The notes: generated from the sequence alone by a model not told the origin. Shown: positions 16,135 through 24,874, numbered from the stretch's first letter. The stretch is DNA of 64,000 nt from Comamonadaceae bacterium (GCA_003599455.1 QZKF01000010.1:1-64000); one strand, 5' to 3'. A program made the numbers and translations.

Positions 16135-17345
16135 GCGCCGTCTCCCACCCGTTCGATCGCCATGGCCACAGCCTGGCCCACACCCACGCACATGGTCACC
16201 AGGCCGTAGCGCCCGCCGGTGCGCTGCAACTGGCGCGCAGCGGTGAGAACCAGGCGCGCGCCGCTCATGCCCAGCGGGTGGCCGAAGGCGATGGCGCCAC
16301 CGTGGGTGTTCACATGCGGCGCGTTGTCGGGCAGGCCGAGCGCGCGCATGACCGCCAAGCCCTGCGCGGCGAAGGCCTCGTTGAGTTCGATCACGTCGAA
16401 GTCGGCTATGCGCAGGCCGGTCTGCGCCAGCAGCTTGTGCACGGCGGGCACGGGGCCGAAGCCCATCACGCGCGGCGCGATGCCGGCGCTGGCGTAGCCG
16501 ACGAGGCGGGCGATGGGTTGAAGACCGTGGTGCTGCGCTGCCGCTTCGGTGGCCATGAGCAAGGCGGCTGCACCATCGTTCACGCCCGACGAATTGCCGG
16601 CGGTGACGGTGCCGTTCTTGCGGAAAGCGGGCTTGAGCGCGGCCAGGCTCTCGGCCGTGGTGTCGCCGCGCGGGTGTTCGTCCACGCTCACCACCGTGAC
16701 CGCGCCTTTGCGGCCGGGCACGGACACCGGCACGATTTCCTGTGCCAACACGCCCGAGCGCATGGCCGCTGCGGCGCGCTGCTGGCTGCGCAGCGCGAAG
16801 GCGTCCTGGTCGGTGCGCGAGATGCCGTGTTCTTCGGCCACGTTCTCGGCCGTATCGCCCATGGCGTCCACGCCGTGCAGTTGTTCCATGCGCGGGTTGA
16901 CGAAGCGCCAGCCGATGGTGGAGTCGTGGATTTCGGCGTGGCGCGAGAACGCCGCCGTGGGTTTGGGCATCACCAGCGGCGCGCGGCTCATGCTTTCCAC
17001 GCCGCCCGCGATGGCCAGCTGCATCTGCCCCGTGGCCAGGCCGCGCGCAGCACCTGCCACAGCCTCCAGGCCCGAGCCACACAGGCGGTTGACGGTGACC
17101 GCTGCGGCGCTGACCGGCAGGCCGGCCAGCAGCGCGCTCATGCGCGCCACGTTGCGGTTGTCTTCACCGGCCTGGTTGACGCAGCCGTAGACCACCTCGT
17201 CGAGCTGGTCCCAGTCCAGCCCCGGGTGGCGGGCCATCAGGGCCTGCATGGGCAGGGCACCCAGGTCGTCGGTGCGGATGCCGGAGAGCGCGCCGCCGTA
17301 GCGGCCGATGGGCGTTCGCACGCCGTCACAGATGAAGGCGTTCAT
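16131..17345 (-). CDS. Acetyl-CoA C-acyltransferase, 3-oxoadipyl-CoA thiolase-like
   Basis: 404 residues, a degradative thiolase of the PcaF/PaaJ type. The acylated cysteine is C89 in [11 protein letters not shown]. Also present are [19 protein letters not shown], the histidine loop [16 protein letters not shown] and the second cysteine in MCVGVGQ. It cleaves a 3-oxoacyl-CoA to acetyl-CoA and a shortened acyl-CoA. The start at 17345 begins with [18 protein letters not shown], the family N-terminus. Stop and start overlap with the next crotonase. With crotonases and an SDR dehydrogenase it completes a beta-oxidation-like set. Confidence 0.9.
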   Translation of the reverse strand: MNAFICDGVRTPIGRYGGALSGIRTDDLGALPMQALMARHPGLDWDQLDEVVYGCVNQAGEDNRNVARMSALLAGLPVSAAAVTVNRLCGSGLEAVAGAARGLATGQMQLAIAGGVESMSRAPLVMPKPTAAFSRHAEIHDSTIGWRFVNPRMEQLHGVDAMGDTAENVAEEHGISRTDQDAFALRSQQRAAAAMRSGVLAQEIVPVSVPGRKGAVTVVSVDEHPRGDTTAESLAALKPAFRKNGTVTAGNSSGVNDGAAALLMATEAAAQHHGLQPIARLVGYASAGIAPRVMGFGPVPAVHKLLAQTGLRIADFDVIELNEAFAAQGLAVMRALGLPDNAPHVNTHGGAIAFGHPLGMSGARLVLTAARQLQRTGGRYGLVTMCVGVGQAVAMAIERVGDGA

Positions 17346-17347
17346 GG

Positions 17348-18190
17348 TCACAGGCCCAGCACCCTTTCGGCGTTGCCGTGCATGATCTTTTCCATGACAT
17401 CGGGCTTGTAGCCGAGCTCGTCCCACTCGCGCAGGATGCGATCGTAGGGCAGGCTGGGGTAGTCGCTGCCGAACATGATCTTGTCCTGCAGGCGGCCACG
17501 GATGTCGACCTTCAGGTTGCCCGGGAAGTGTTTGGGCGCCCAGCCCGACATCTCCCAGTACACATTGCCCTTGTGCAGCGCCACGGCGGTGGTCTCGTCC
17601 ACCCAGGGCCAGCCGGGGTGGGCCATGATGATCTTGAGGTTCGGGAAATCGGCCGCGAGCTGGTCGATGTGCTCGGGGTGGGCGTGGCGCACGAGCGCGC
17701 CGTTGCCGCCCGGCATGCCGGCGCCCATGCCGGTGGTGCCCACGTCCACCATCACCGCCGCGCCCATGGCATTGATCTCTTCGAACAGCGGGTAGTAGCG
17801 CCGGTCGCTCACGGCGAAGTGCTGCATGATGGGATGGAAGTGAAAGCCGATGAAGCCCAGCTCTTTGATGGCTTTGCGGGCCTGGATCATCGCGATCTCA
17901 CCCTTGGCAGGCTCCACCGCGCCCCAGCACTGGATGACGCGCTGCGGGTGGCGCTTCCACATGCCATGCACGTACTCGTTGGTGCAGGGTGGTGCGGCCA
18001 CCGTGGTCTCCAGGTCCAGGGCCACAAGACAGGCTTCAACGCCGGCGCCGGTGAATTCGGCGATCACGTCGTCTTCGCTCTTGCCCACCCAGTCGCGTTT
18101 CCAGTAGCGGGCGAGTTCGGCCGGGTAGGGGCCCTGGGACTCGATCCAGGTCGGTGTGCCGGGGTAGCAGTGCAGGTCGATGATGCGCAT
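17348..18190 (-). CDS. Amidohydrolase (ACMSD-like metal-dependent hydrolase)
   Basis: 280 residues, amidohydrolase-2 fold. The N-terminus [13 protein letters not shown] has HxY in place of the usual HxH metal motif. Later metal ligands are seen in [21 protein letters not shown] and the final aspartate of [13 protein letters not shown]. This family includes ACMSD decarboxylases and CouO, the hydrolase that cuts the beta-ketoacyl-CoA of hydroxycinnamate side chains. Placement between an aryl/acyl-CoA ligase and a thiolase, with an SDR in the same operon, favours a C-C bond hydrolase acting on a beta-keto-CoA intermediate (inference). A decarboxylase role is the alternative. Confidence 0.8.
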   Translation of the reverse strand: MRIIDLHCYPGTPTWIESQGPYPAELARYWKRDWVGKSEDDVIAEFTGAGVEACLVALDLETTVAAPPCTNEYVHGMWKRHPQRVIQCWGAVEPAKGEIAMIQARKAIKELGFIGFHFHPIMQHFAVSDRRYYPLFEEINAMGAAVMVDVGTTGMGAGMPGGNGALVRHAHPEHIDQLAADFPNLKIIMAHPGWPWVDETTAVALHKGNVYWEMSGWAPKHFPGNLKVDIRGRLQDKIMFGSDYPSLPYDRILREWDELGYKPDVMEKIMHGNAERVLGL

Positions 18191-18210
18191 GGCGGGTTCT
18201 CTTCTCGTGT

Positions 18211-19875
18211 TCAGTGGGGGATGCGGCGCGCCGCTTCTTCTTCCGCGTGCTTGCGGGCAATCAGTTCGCCGAGGGCCTTCTTGGACACCTTGCCGAAGGT
18301 GGACACCGGGAAGTCCGGCAACACCTCCAGCCGTTCGGGCAGCTTGAACTTGGCGATTTCCTTGGTGAGCAGGAAGCCCACGAGTTCCTTCAGGTGCAGC
18401 GTGTGCCCGGCCTTGAGGATCACGAAGGCGCACATCCGTTCGCCCAGGGCGGCGTCGGGCATGGGCACACAGGCGACGTTCTGCACCGCGGGGTGCATGA
18501 GGATCAGGTTCTCCACCTCCTCGGCGCTGATCTTTTCGCCGCCCCGGTTGATCAGGTCCTTCTTGCGGCCTTCGACGATGTAGTTGCCGCTGGCGTGCTT
18601 GCGCATCAGGTCGCCGGAGCGGTAGAAGCCGTCGGGCGTGAACTGGCGCGCGTTGTACTCGGGCACGCCGAAATAGCCGCGCAAGGTGTACGGGCCGCGC
18701 ACGGTGAATTCGCCCACCTCGCCGTCGGGTACGACACGGCCGTCGTCGTCGAGCAGCAGCACCTCGTCGTCGTCGCACACGGGGCGGCCGCAGGTTTCGA
18801 GCTTCACTTCTTCCGGGTCGCCGGCGCGCACGAACATCAGCGTGCCTTCGGACATGCCGAAGTTCTCCTGCACGAACACGCCGGGAATCAGCGCGCGCGT
18901 TCGGGCGCGCACCTCGGGCTGCATGCGTTGACCGCCGCTCTGGATCAGCTTGAGGCTGGAGAGGTCGTGGTCCTCGACGTTGGGGTCGTTGATCAGGCGG
19001 ATCAGCAGGGCCGGCACCACCTTCAGGTGCGTCACTTTGTGCTTTTCGATCAAGGCGAACATGTCGGCCGGCCGCGTGTTGGCGTGCAGCACGACCTTGG
19101 CGCCCTTGAACATGAAGCCCTGGATGCCGGGGCAGGCCAGCGGCAGGTTGTGCGCGATCGGCAGCACCAGCAGCAGCACCGACTCGGCGTCGATCTCGGT
19201 GACCTCGGCGGCCGCCTTCGAGTTGTAGGCGTAGTCGTTGTTGGTGCGTGGGATCAGCTTGGGGATGCCGGTGGTGCCGCCCGAGAGCTGGAAGATGCAC
19301 GGATCGGTCGGGTCGATGCGGATCTCGGCCAGGCGCGAGGACGGCAGCGTGGCGGGTTTGTCGATCAGCTCGCGCAGCGACACCTCGCCCGGGCCGGCGA
19401 CGCCGAGCACGATGCGGAACTTCAGCGACGGGTTCTCGGCCTGCACGCGGGTGATCACCGGCGCGAAGGCGAAGTCGCCCGTGGTGTCCGGGTAGACGCA
19501 GGTGGTCGCGCCCGAGAGGTTCACGAACTGGCTGATCTCGGCGTAGCGGTGCGTGACCAGCGCCGCAATCGGGATGCAACCGATCTTCTGCAGCGCGAAG
19601 TACAGCACCACGAACTCGTGCACGTTGGGCAGCGTGGGCACTACGCGGTCCAGCGGCTGCAGCCCGAGTTCGAGCAGGTTCAGCGCCAGGTTGCTGCTGA
19701 CGCGGTCGAGTTCGGCGTAGGTGTACGTCACCTCGCCGTCGATCAGCGCCACGCTGTCGGCGTAGCGCTTGAACACGGCGTCGAACTCCTGCGCCAGCGA
19801 CTGGTCGCGCCAGTAGCCCTTGGCACGGTAGCGCGCGGCGTACTCGGGGGGGAAGGGAACGAATCCTTCAAGCAT
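18211..19875 (-). CDS. AMP-forming acyl/aryl-CoA ligase (DhbE-like)
   Basis: 554 residues, ANL superfamily. The N-terminus FVPFPPEYAARYRAKGYW is typical of the 2,3-dihydroxybenzoate/salicylate-AMP ligase branch. The P-loop-like motif FQLSGGTTGIPK (A3) is at about residue 195. QENFGMSEGTLM (A5), FYRSGDLMRK (A7), GRKKDLINRGGEKIS (A8 hinge) and STFGKVSKKALG with the catalytic lysine (A10) are all present. It should activate an aromatic or related carboxylic acid; whether the acceptor is CoA is inferred from the thiolase and crotonases downstream. A clear AGGAGA site precedes ATG 19875. Confidence 0.88.
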   Translation of the reverse strand: MLEGFVPFPPEYAARYRAKGYWRDQSLAQEFDAVFKRYADSVALIDGEVTYTYAELDRVSSNLALNLLELGLQPLDRVVPTLPNVHEFVVLYFALQKIGCIPIAALVTHRYAEISQFVNLSGATTCVYPDTTGDFAFAPVITRVQAENPSLKFRIVLGVAGPGEVSLRELIDKPATLPSSRLAEIRIDPTDPCIFQLSGGTTGIPKLIPRTNNDYAYNSKAAAEVTEIDAESVLLLVLPIAHNLPLACPGIQGFMFKGAKVVLHANTRPADMFALIEKHKVTHLKVVPALLIRLINDPNVEDHDLSSLKLIQSGGQRMQPEVRARTRALIPGVFVQENFGMSEGTLMFVRAGDPEEVKLETCGRPVCDDDEVLLLDDDGRVVPDGEVGEFTVRGPYTLRGYFGVPEYNARQFTPDGFYRSGDLMRKHASGNYIVEGRKKDLINRGGEKISAEEVENLILMHPAVQNVACVPMPDAALGERMCAFVILKAGHTLHLKELVGFLLTKEIAKFKLPERLEVLPDFPVSTFGKVSKKALGELIARKHAEEEAARRIPH

Positions 19876-19940
19876 CGAAGTCTCCTGAAAACATCTGAGA
19901 AAAAACGCGGCCGGCGACGGGGTCAAGAGGCACCTCGGAA

Positions 19941-20003
19941 CCGGCTTTGCCGGGCCGCCAGTGCCGCCCCCTTGAGGGGGTCGCGCGCAGCGCGGCGGGG
20001 GTG
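19941..20003. repeat. GC-rich hairpin repeat typical of Comamonadaceae spacers
   Basis: The spacer between the SDR and ligase genes holds CCCCCTTGAGGGGG (19967-19980), a 5-bp stem hairpin (6 bp with T-A), followed by a GCGCGCAGCGCGGCGGGGG-like tract. I know this combination as a common intergenic element in this family. It may act as mRNA hairpin or attenuator inside the operon. Copy number could not be checked here; no second full copy was noticed in the window. Confidence 0.5.
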
Positions 20004-20777
20004 TTACGTTGAACTCGTGAAGCCGCCGTCGATGACGACGACTTCGCCTGTGACGAAGCGCATGCCCTGGATCAGGTTGAGCATCACCTCGGCCACGTCG
20101 TCGGCGGTGACGCAGCGCTTGAGCGGCGTGGCCTTGGCGCGGGCACCCATGAGGGCGTCGTACTTGTCGCCCAGCATGCGTTCCATCCAGTCGCCTTCCA
20201 TCCAGCCCGGCGCCACGGCGTTCACGCGGATGTCCGGGCCGAGGTTCCAGGCCAGCATCTTGGTCAGGCTCACTACGGCGGCCTTGCTGGCGGCGTACGG
20301 TGGGGGTTGCGGGCCGGGGCGCAGGCCCACGATGCTCGCGGTGTTGACGATGCAGGGCTCGCCCCCCTGTTCCTTGCCCTTGCGCAGCAGCGGCACGGAC
20401 GCGCGGCTCACCTGGAAGTTGCCGCGCACGTTGACCGCGAAGGTGCGGTCCCATGCGTCCATGTCCAGGCTCTCCAGGTCCTTCACCTTCCAGGTGGCGG
20501 TGGTGCCGGCGTTGTTGACCAGGGTGTCCAGGTGGCCGAAGGCGTCAGCCACCTTCGCGAGCATCTGGCGCACCGCGGCATCGTCGCTCACGTCGCACTG
20601 CAGCAGCAGGGTCTGTGCGCCCAGGGCCTGGGCTTCTGCGGCCACGGCCTGCGCGGCCTGGGCGCTGGAGGCGTAGTTGATGGCCACGTCGTAGCCGGCT
20701 TTGGCCAGGGCCAGCACGGCGCTGCGGCCGATGCCGGTGCCGCCGCCGGTCACGAGGGCTTTCTTGCGTTGGGTCAT
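20004..20777 (-). CDS. SDR-family oxidoreductase
   Basis: 257 residues, classical short-chain dehydrogenase/reductase. The cofactor motif TGGGTGIGRSA is at residues 10-20. NNAG is at about 90, the catalytic serine in NTASIVG, and the Y-x3-K pair in PYAASKAAV. NADP(H) or NAD(H) cannot be decided safely. The C-terminal PGWMEGDW and VTGEVVVIDGGF are standard. In this operon it would oxidise a 3-hydroxyacyl-CoA formed by the crotonase to the 3-oxo form for the amidohydrolase or thiolase (inference). It is followed by the ligase gene after a 128-bp spacer. Confidence 0.88.
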   Translation of the reverse strand: MTQRKKALVTGGGTGIGRSAVLALAKAGYDVAINYASSAQAAQAVAAEAQALGAQTLLLQCDVSDDAAVRQMLAKVADAFGHLDTLVNNAGTTATWKVKDLESLDMDAWDRTFAVNVRGNFQVSRASVPLLRKGKEQGGEPCIVNTASIVGLRPGPQPPPYAASKAAVVSLTKMLAWNLGPDIRVNAVAPGWMEGDWMERMLGDKYDALMGARAKATPLKRCVTADDVAEVMLNLIQGMRFVTGEVVVIDGGFTSST

Positions 20778-20814
20778 GAAGGTTCTCCGTTCTGGGGGAT
20801 GGGAAACAAGGGGC

Positions 20815-21789
20815 TTACTGGGGCTGGATGCCGAGGTCGGTGACCAGGCGCTTCATGGCGCGCTGCTGCTCGCTGAAGAAGCTGCGCGCCGCGCCCACGC
20901 TGTCCTGGCGCGGGTACACGCCCATGTCGACCAGGCGCGCCGTGACCTCGGGTGATGCGGTGATGCGGTTCACGTCGGCGTTGATGCGTTCGACGATGGC
21001 GGCCGGCGTGCCGGCGGGCACCACGATTTGGAACCAGCCGATCGCTTCGTAGCCCGGGTAGGTTTCGGCCACGGCCGGCACGTCGATGCCCGGCAGCCGC
21101 GCGGACGAGGTCACGCCCACCGCGCGCAGGCGGCCCGACTTCACATGCGGCAACAGGCTGGGCACACCGTCCACCGTCAGCATGGCGTCGCCCGCGAGCA
21201 CGGCGGCCACGGCCTCGGGTGGCGTGCGGTAGGGCACGGTGAACAGGCCCATGCCACCGGCCTTGCTCGCCATCTCGCCGGCCAGGTGCGGCAGCGAATT
21301 GAGCTGCGGCGCGGCGAAATTCACCTTGCCCGGATGGGCCTTGGCGTGTTTCTCCAAGTCAGCGACCGACTGGATGCCGCTGCTCGCGGGCACGACCAGC
21401 ATCAGCGGGCTGATGCCCACCGTCGCCACCGAGCTGAGGTCGGTGTCGGGGTTGAACTGCGGTGTCTTGAACACCAGCGGCGTGATGGTGCCCATGGCCG
21501 CCGGCACGAAGCCGATGGTGTAGCCATCGGGCACCGAGCGCGCCAGCGCGGACATGCCGGGAATGCCACCCGCGCCGGGGCGGTTGTCCACCACCACGCC
21601 CTGGCCCCAGGCGGCGGCGAGCTTCTCGCCCACGATGCGGGCGATCACGTCGGGTGCGGAGCCGGCACCGATGGGCACGATCATGCGCACGGGTTTGCTC
21701 GGCCAGCTCTGTGCCGTGGCGGTGGTTGCGGCCATGGCCAGCAGCGAAAGTGCCACGTGCATGACGCAGCGCTTGGAAATGCGGTTCAT
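20815..21789 (-). CDS. Bug/TctC-family periplasmic solute receptor
   Basis: 324 residues. The signal peptide is residues 1-27 (ALSLLAMAATTATAQ). The mature chain begins SWPSKPVRMIVPIGAGSAPD and continues with the family segment VVDNRPGAGGIPG. It lies first in the minus-strand operon, divergent from the LysR regulator, and probably binds the carboxylic acid activated by the operon's AMP-ligase. No TctAB transport genes are present, as is common for this family in Burkholderiales. The 37-bp gap to the SDR gene supports co-transcription. Confidence 0.87.
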   Translation of the reverse strand: MNRISKRCVMHVALSLLAMAATTATAQSWPSKPVRMIVPIGAGSAPDVIARIVGEKLAAAWGQGVVVDNRPGAGGIPGMSALARSVPDGYTIGFVPAAMGTITPLVFKTPQFNPDTDLSSVATVGISPLMLVVPASSGIQSVADLEKHAKAHPGKVNFAAPQLNSLPHLAGEMASKAGGMGLFTVPYRTPPEAVAAVLAGDAMLTVDGVPSLLPHVKSGRLRAVGVTSSARLPGIDVPAVAETYPGYEAIGWFQIVVPAGTPAAIVERINADVNRITASPEVTARLVDMGVYPRQDSVGAARSFFSEQQRAMKRLVTDLGIQPQ

Positions 21790-21930
21790 GTCTTGTCTCC
21801 GTATCGTTGGTCTGATGCTTCCCCCGCGTTAGGGGGTGGAGCGGACTCTAGGCAAACACGGAGAATCAAATAAGATGGCACGATTCAAAAAGCGATTCGA
21901 TAATCACATCCCCTGAACCGAACCCTTCCC
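21790..21930. promoter_or_regulatory. Divergent promoter region, LysR / catabolic operon
   Basis: The 141-bp gap between the divergent Bug and LysR genes contains the AT-richer stretch 21859-21909, with GATTCAAAAAGCGATTC and AATCACATC. That is the normal place for LysR binding. No exact T-N11-A box was proven by eye. Confidence 0.4.
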
Positions 21931-22833
21931 ATGAAGCTCGACCAGTTGCAGCACCTGATGGCCATCGTCGAACACGGCAGCCTGCGCTCGGCCGCCAAGC
22001 GGCTGGACATGCCGCAACCCGCGCTGACGCGCAGCGTGCGGGCGCTGGAGCGGGAGTTGGGTGTGAGCCTGTTTGCGCGGCAGACCACGGGCATGGTGCT
22101 GACCGCCGAGGGTGTGCGGTTCCACCGCCGCGCGTGTGTGATTTCCAGCGAGGCGCGCCGGGCGCGCGAGGAGGTGCAGCACCCAGGGCCCGGCTACGAG
22201 GGCACAGTGTCGGTGGCGCTGTCCATCATGCCGCACCTGGGCATGCTGCCCGACGCGCTGCCGGTGTTTCGAAGCGCCTACCCCAGGGTCAAACTCAACA
22301 TCACCGAAAGCCTGATGCCGGCAGTGGAAGCGGCGCTGCGCGACGGCAGCCTGGACTTCTACCTCGGCGCCGCGCCATCGCAGAAACCCGCGCCGGGTCT
22401 GGCGGTGCAGCACCTGTGTGACAACACGCGCGTGGTGGTCTGCCGCAAGGGCCATCCGCTGGCGCGCGTGCGCAGTCTGAAGGCACTGGCGGGTGCCGAT
22501 TGGGCCAGCACCACCATCGACCACAACGCAGAGGAAGACCTGGCGCGCCTGTTCGCCTCGCACGGCCAGGCAGCGCCGCGTGTGATGCTGAGCGCGCATT
22601 CAGCCCTGTCGGTGCAGGTCACGCTGCTGCGGACCGACATGCTGGCCATGCTGCCCCGGCAGTGGATGGACTTTCCCATGACGCGCGATCTGCTCGACGT
22701 GATTCCCGTGCGCGAGCGGCTGCCGGCGCCGGCCATCGTGATGGTGCGCCGGCCCGACCTGCCATTGTCACCGCCCGCCGAGTTCTTCTGCGACGTGCTG
22801 CTGCGCGGCCTGCCGCTTGTTGGCACAAAGTGA
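21931..22833 (+). CDS. LysR-family transcriptional regulator
   Basis: 300 residues. The N-terminal winged helix-turn-helix (residues 1-60) reads MKLDQLQHLMAIVEHGSLRS, then AAKRLDMPQPALTRSVRALE, a textbook LysR signature. The effector-binding domain covers about 90-295 (SVALSIMPHLGMLPDALPVF). It is divergent from the Bug-SDR-ligase operon, so it is the probable activator of that operon, with an acid or CoA ester as inducer (inference). The broken MarR gene at the far end of the operon may leave LysR as the only functional local regulator. Confidence 0.92.
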   Translation: MKLDQLQHLMAIVEHGSLRSAAKRLDMPQPALTRSVRALERELGVSLFARQTTGMVLTAEGVRFHRRACVISSEARRAREEVQHPGPGYEGTVSVALSIMPHLGMLPDALPVFRSAYPRVKLNITESLMPAVEAALRDGSLDFYLGAAPSQKPAPGLAVQHLCDNTRVVVCRKGHPLARVRSLKALAGADWASTTIDHNAEEDLARLFASHGQAAPRVMLSAHSALSVQVTLLRTDMLAMLPRQWMDFPMTRDLLDVIPVRERLPAPAIVMVRRPDLPLSPPAEFFCDVLLRGLPLVGTK

Positions 22834-23313
22834 AGACCTGAGGGCGCCCCCTTGGACGGTGTCACGCGTTAAGTTGGGCATTTCGCGGAGCTGGCAGGAC
22901 CATGCTATGCCGCGGATTGCGCCTTCAAGCTTGTGGACCGGTTTAAAGAGCGCCACTGATGAATCGCGCCGGCGGCCGAAGGGTTCGTGGCGATGCGTGA
23001 ACCTGTGAGACGGTGGGAAAAGCAAGGCAGCGGGCTAACAAACGGTCCAGGGGAGGCCACGGAGGCAGCGCTGGAGTTAACCCTTGCAACCGGGCCAATG
23101 GTCAAAATGCGCCGGGAGGTTGACCATGCGTGCTTGAGGAAGCTCGCGTCGTTAACAGGCACCGTTGGTCATGTGATCAGCGTGAAGCAAACACTCTGAC
23201 CAATCTATATGCCTATCAGCAAGGCTCTTTTTCCTTGAGAATCAAGGCTGAATAGCACCTAACTGCGGGGATCAATGTCTCGCGACTACTCATGATCCGA
23301 CCGATTGGAGTGC
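22834..23313. other. Gene-poor junction between LysR and the tRNA fragment
   Basis: No convincing gene is present in this 480-bp stretch. Short frames such as 22987-23199 have no family features. Composition is mixed, with several stops in every frame. Given the tRNA fragment at its right end, it is best read as the terminal non-coding part of an integrated element, perhaps with decayed mobile-element sequence. No integrase or insertion-sequence ends were recognised. Confidence 0.4.
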
Positions 23314-23359
23314 CCTCCGAAGCCAAGGGTCGTGGGTTCGATCCCCGCCAGCCGCACCA
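23314..23359 (+). pseudogene. 3' fragment of tRNA-Arg(CCG), probable attachment site
   Basis: The 46 bases correspond to tRNA positions 31-76. The anticodon loop CTCCGAA (23315-23321, anticodon CCG) is followed by the 3' anticodon stem GCCAA, variable GGGTC, T arm GTGGG/TTCGATC/CCCGC, acceptor CAGCCGC, discriminator A and encoded CCA (23357-23359). The 5' half, including the matching anticodon stem strand TTGGC, is absent: 23310-23314 read GTGCC. This is what an integrase crossover in the anticodon loop leaves at the distal end of an island. The intact tRNA should lie outside the window. Confidence 0.75.
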
Positions 23360-23368
23360 ACAACGTCC

Positions 23369-23391
23369 AAGCCCTTGAACTTCAAGGGCTT
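23369..23391 (+). terminator. Hairpin after the tRNA fragment
   Basis: AAGCCCTTGAA (23369-23379) and TTCAAGGGCTT (23381-23391) are perfect complementary arms around one central base. It lies 10 bp past the CCA end and resembles the native terminator of a tRNA gene. That suggests the sequence to the right is original chromosome. Confidence 0.6.
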
Positions 23392-23500
23392 CGTCGTTTC
23401 TGGGGTACCTGATGCCTCGCCTTGCTGCAAACCAGCGACCGGGGACGGGGTGTCCAGCGTGGCAGCGCGTGTGCGGTGCGCCTCGCGCAGCAGAAAGATA

Positions 23501-23541
23501 TTGCACAAAATGTGTTTTATGCACAAAATACACATTGTGCA
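23501..23541 (+). promoter_or_regulatory. GntR-type operator and promoter
   Basis: There are three TGCACAA half-sites: 23502-23508 and 23520-23526 on the plus strand, and 23535-23541 (TTGTGCA) on the minus. The last two form a perfect 7-bp dyad with an 8-bp spacer. A promoter fits the same bases (TTGCAC at 23501, 17 bp, CAAAAT at 23524-23529), so a bound dimer would block transcription. Autoregulation by the adjacent GntR protein is inferred. Confidence 0.5.
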
Positions 23542-24247
23542 AAATACAGAACATCCTGAATCCACCTCGCCCGCGGGGCAGACCCTGTCCGAGCAGGCCT
23601 TTCTGCGCCTGCGGCGTGATGTCATTGGCGGGTCGCATGCGCCCGGCGTCAAGCTCAAGCTCGACGAGCTGCAGGCGGCCTACGGGTACTCCAGCAGTCC
23701 CCTTCGTGAAGCCCTGAACCGGCTGAGCCAGGAGGGCCTGGTCAAGGCCGACGATCGGCGCGGATTCCGGGTGGCGCCAATTTCGTCCGAGGACCTGGCC
23801 GACCTGACGCACATGCGGCTGATGGTGGAGGTGCCCGCGCTGCGCCTGGCCATCGAGCACGGTGACGACGCCTGGGAAGCTGCCGTGGTGGCGGCGGCGC
23901 ACCGCCTGGAGCGGGCGGAGGCGCATCTCGGCGAGGGCCCGCAGGTGCTGGATGAGGCCTGGAGCCAGGTGCACCGCGACTTTCACATGAGCCTGCTCGC
24001 GGCTTGTCCGTCGCAGCGGCAGCTGGTCCTGAGTGCCAGCCTGTTCGACCAGGCCGAGCGCTACCGCCGCTTTTCCGCGCGCCACCGCGTGAGTTCGCGC
24101 AGCAAGAACCGCGAGCACAAGCGCCTGCTGGAAGCGGTGCTCAAGCGCGACGCCGACACCGCGTGCGCCTTGCTGGCCGAGCACACGCAAGGCACGCAAC
24201 GCAACGTGGAAGCGGCCTTGCTGCGCATGCGTTCCGCGACCAACTGA
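23519..24247 (+). CDS. GntR-family regulator, FadR/FCD subfamily
   Basis: From ATG 23519 this is a 242-residue protein. A GntR winged helix (about residues 20-85: LSEQAFLRLRRDVIGG, YGYSSSPLREALNRLSQEGL) is followed by an all-helical FCD ligand domain. MRLMVEVPALRLAIEHG and the metal-type histidines in QVHRDFHMSLL and SKNREHKRLLEAVL belong to the latter. The start is uncertain: ATG 23519 lies inside the operator, GTG 23537 just after it, and the open frame reaches back to 23375. It heads the cluster of VOC, FAH, MDR, Bug and AA_synth genes and is probably their repressor. Confidence 0.85.
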   Translation: MHKIHIVQNTEHPESTSPAGQTLSEQAFLRLRRDVIGGSHAPGVKLKLDELQAAYGYSSSPLREALNRLSQEGLVKADDRRGFRVAPISSEDLADLTHMRLMVEVPALRLAIEHGDDAWEAAVVAAAHRLERAEAHLGEGPQVLDEAWSQVHRDFHMSLLAACPSQRQLVLSASLFDQAERYRRFSARHRVSSRSKNREHKRLLEAVLKRDADTACALLAEHTQGTQRNVEAALLRMRSATN

Positions 24248-24283
24248 CATCCCCGTTCCCGCCACCTTCGAGAAGGGCTGCCC

Positions 24284-24832
24284 ATGCTTTCCGTGACCCG
24301 ACCCACGCCTTCGCATTTCGGCATCTACGCCACCGACCCCGACTTGCTGGTGGCGTTCTACACCCGGGTTTTCGGCCTGACGCAGACCGACCGGGGCCAG
24401 GGCAAGACCTTCCCCGTGGACCTGATCTTCCTCAGCGCCAGTCCGGATCAGCACCACCAGCTCGTGATTGCCGGCGGGCGCCCGAAGGAGGCGACCTTCA
24501 GCACGGTCATGCAGATCTCCTTCGTGGTGCCCAGCATCCAGTCGATGCGCGAGATACGTCAGAGCGCGCTGGCCGCTGGCGCCACGAAGATGCGCGGGCT
24601 CAACCACGGCAACGCGCTGTCGATCTATTTCTCGGACCCCGAGGGCAACACGGTGGAGGTCTACATCGACACGCCGTACTACGTCGCCCAGCCCCACGGC
24701 GATCCGCTGGACCTCGACAAGAGCGACGAAGAACTCATGCGCGAGACCGAGGCCATCTGCCGCGCCGACCCGACCTTCATGCCCATCGACGAGTGGCAGG
24801 CCCGCTTTGCGCGGTCGGCACCCATCGCCTGA
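24284..24832 (+). CDS. VOC-family (glyoxalase/extradiol dioxygenase-like) protein
   Basis: 182 residues with one VOC module (about 8-130) and a C-terminal extension. Candidate metal ligands are the histidine in SHFGIYATDP, one in QHHQLVIAGG and the glutamate in GNTVEVYIDTPYY, a His-His-Glu set usual for Fe(II) extradiol enzymes or glyoxalases. The extension (HGDPLDLDKSDEELMRETEA) also occurs in biphenyl-type dioxygenase relatives. It is directly followed by an FAH gene, a dioxygenase-hydrolase pairing also seen at 10347-12187. Ring cleavage of a catechol is plausible; substrate unknown. Confidence 0.78.
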   Translation: MLSVTRPTPSHFGIYATDPDLLVAFYTRVFGLTQTDRGQGKTFPVDLIFLSASPDQHHQLVIAGGRPKEATFSTVMQISFVVPSIQSMREIRQSALAAGATKMRGLNHGNALSIYFSDPEGNTVEVYIDTPYYVAQPHGDPLDLDKSDEELMRETEAICRADPTFMPIDEWQARFARSAPIA

Positions 24833-24874
24833 TTCCACACCCCATCGAACACCTTCCCCATTTCAGGAGACCCC

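Noticed and set aside
18214-20676. An 820-codon plus-strand open frame
   Set aside because: It is the antisense of the AMP-ligase and SDR genes, whose motifs are complete. The frame has no recognisable family.
23314-23359. Intact tRNA-Arg gene
   Set aside because: The 5' half and the complementary anticodon strand are missing upstream, so it cannot fold as a tRNA. It is treated as a fragment.
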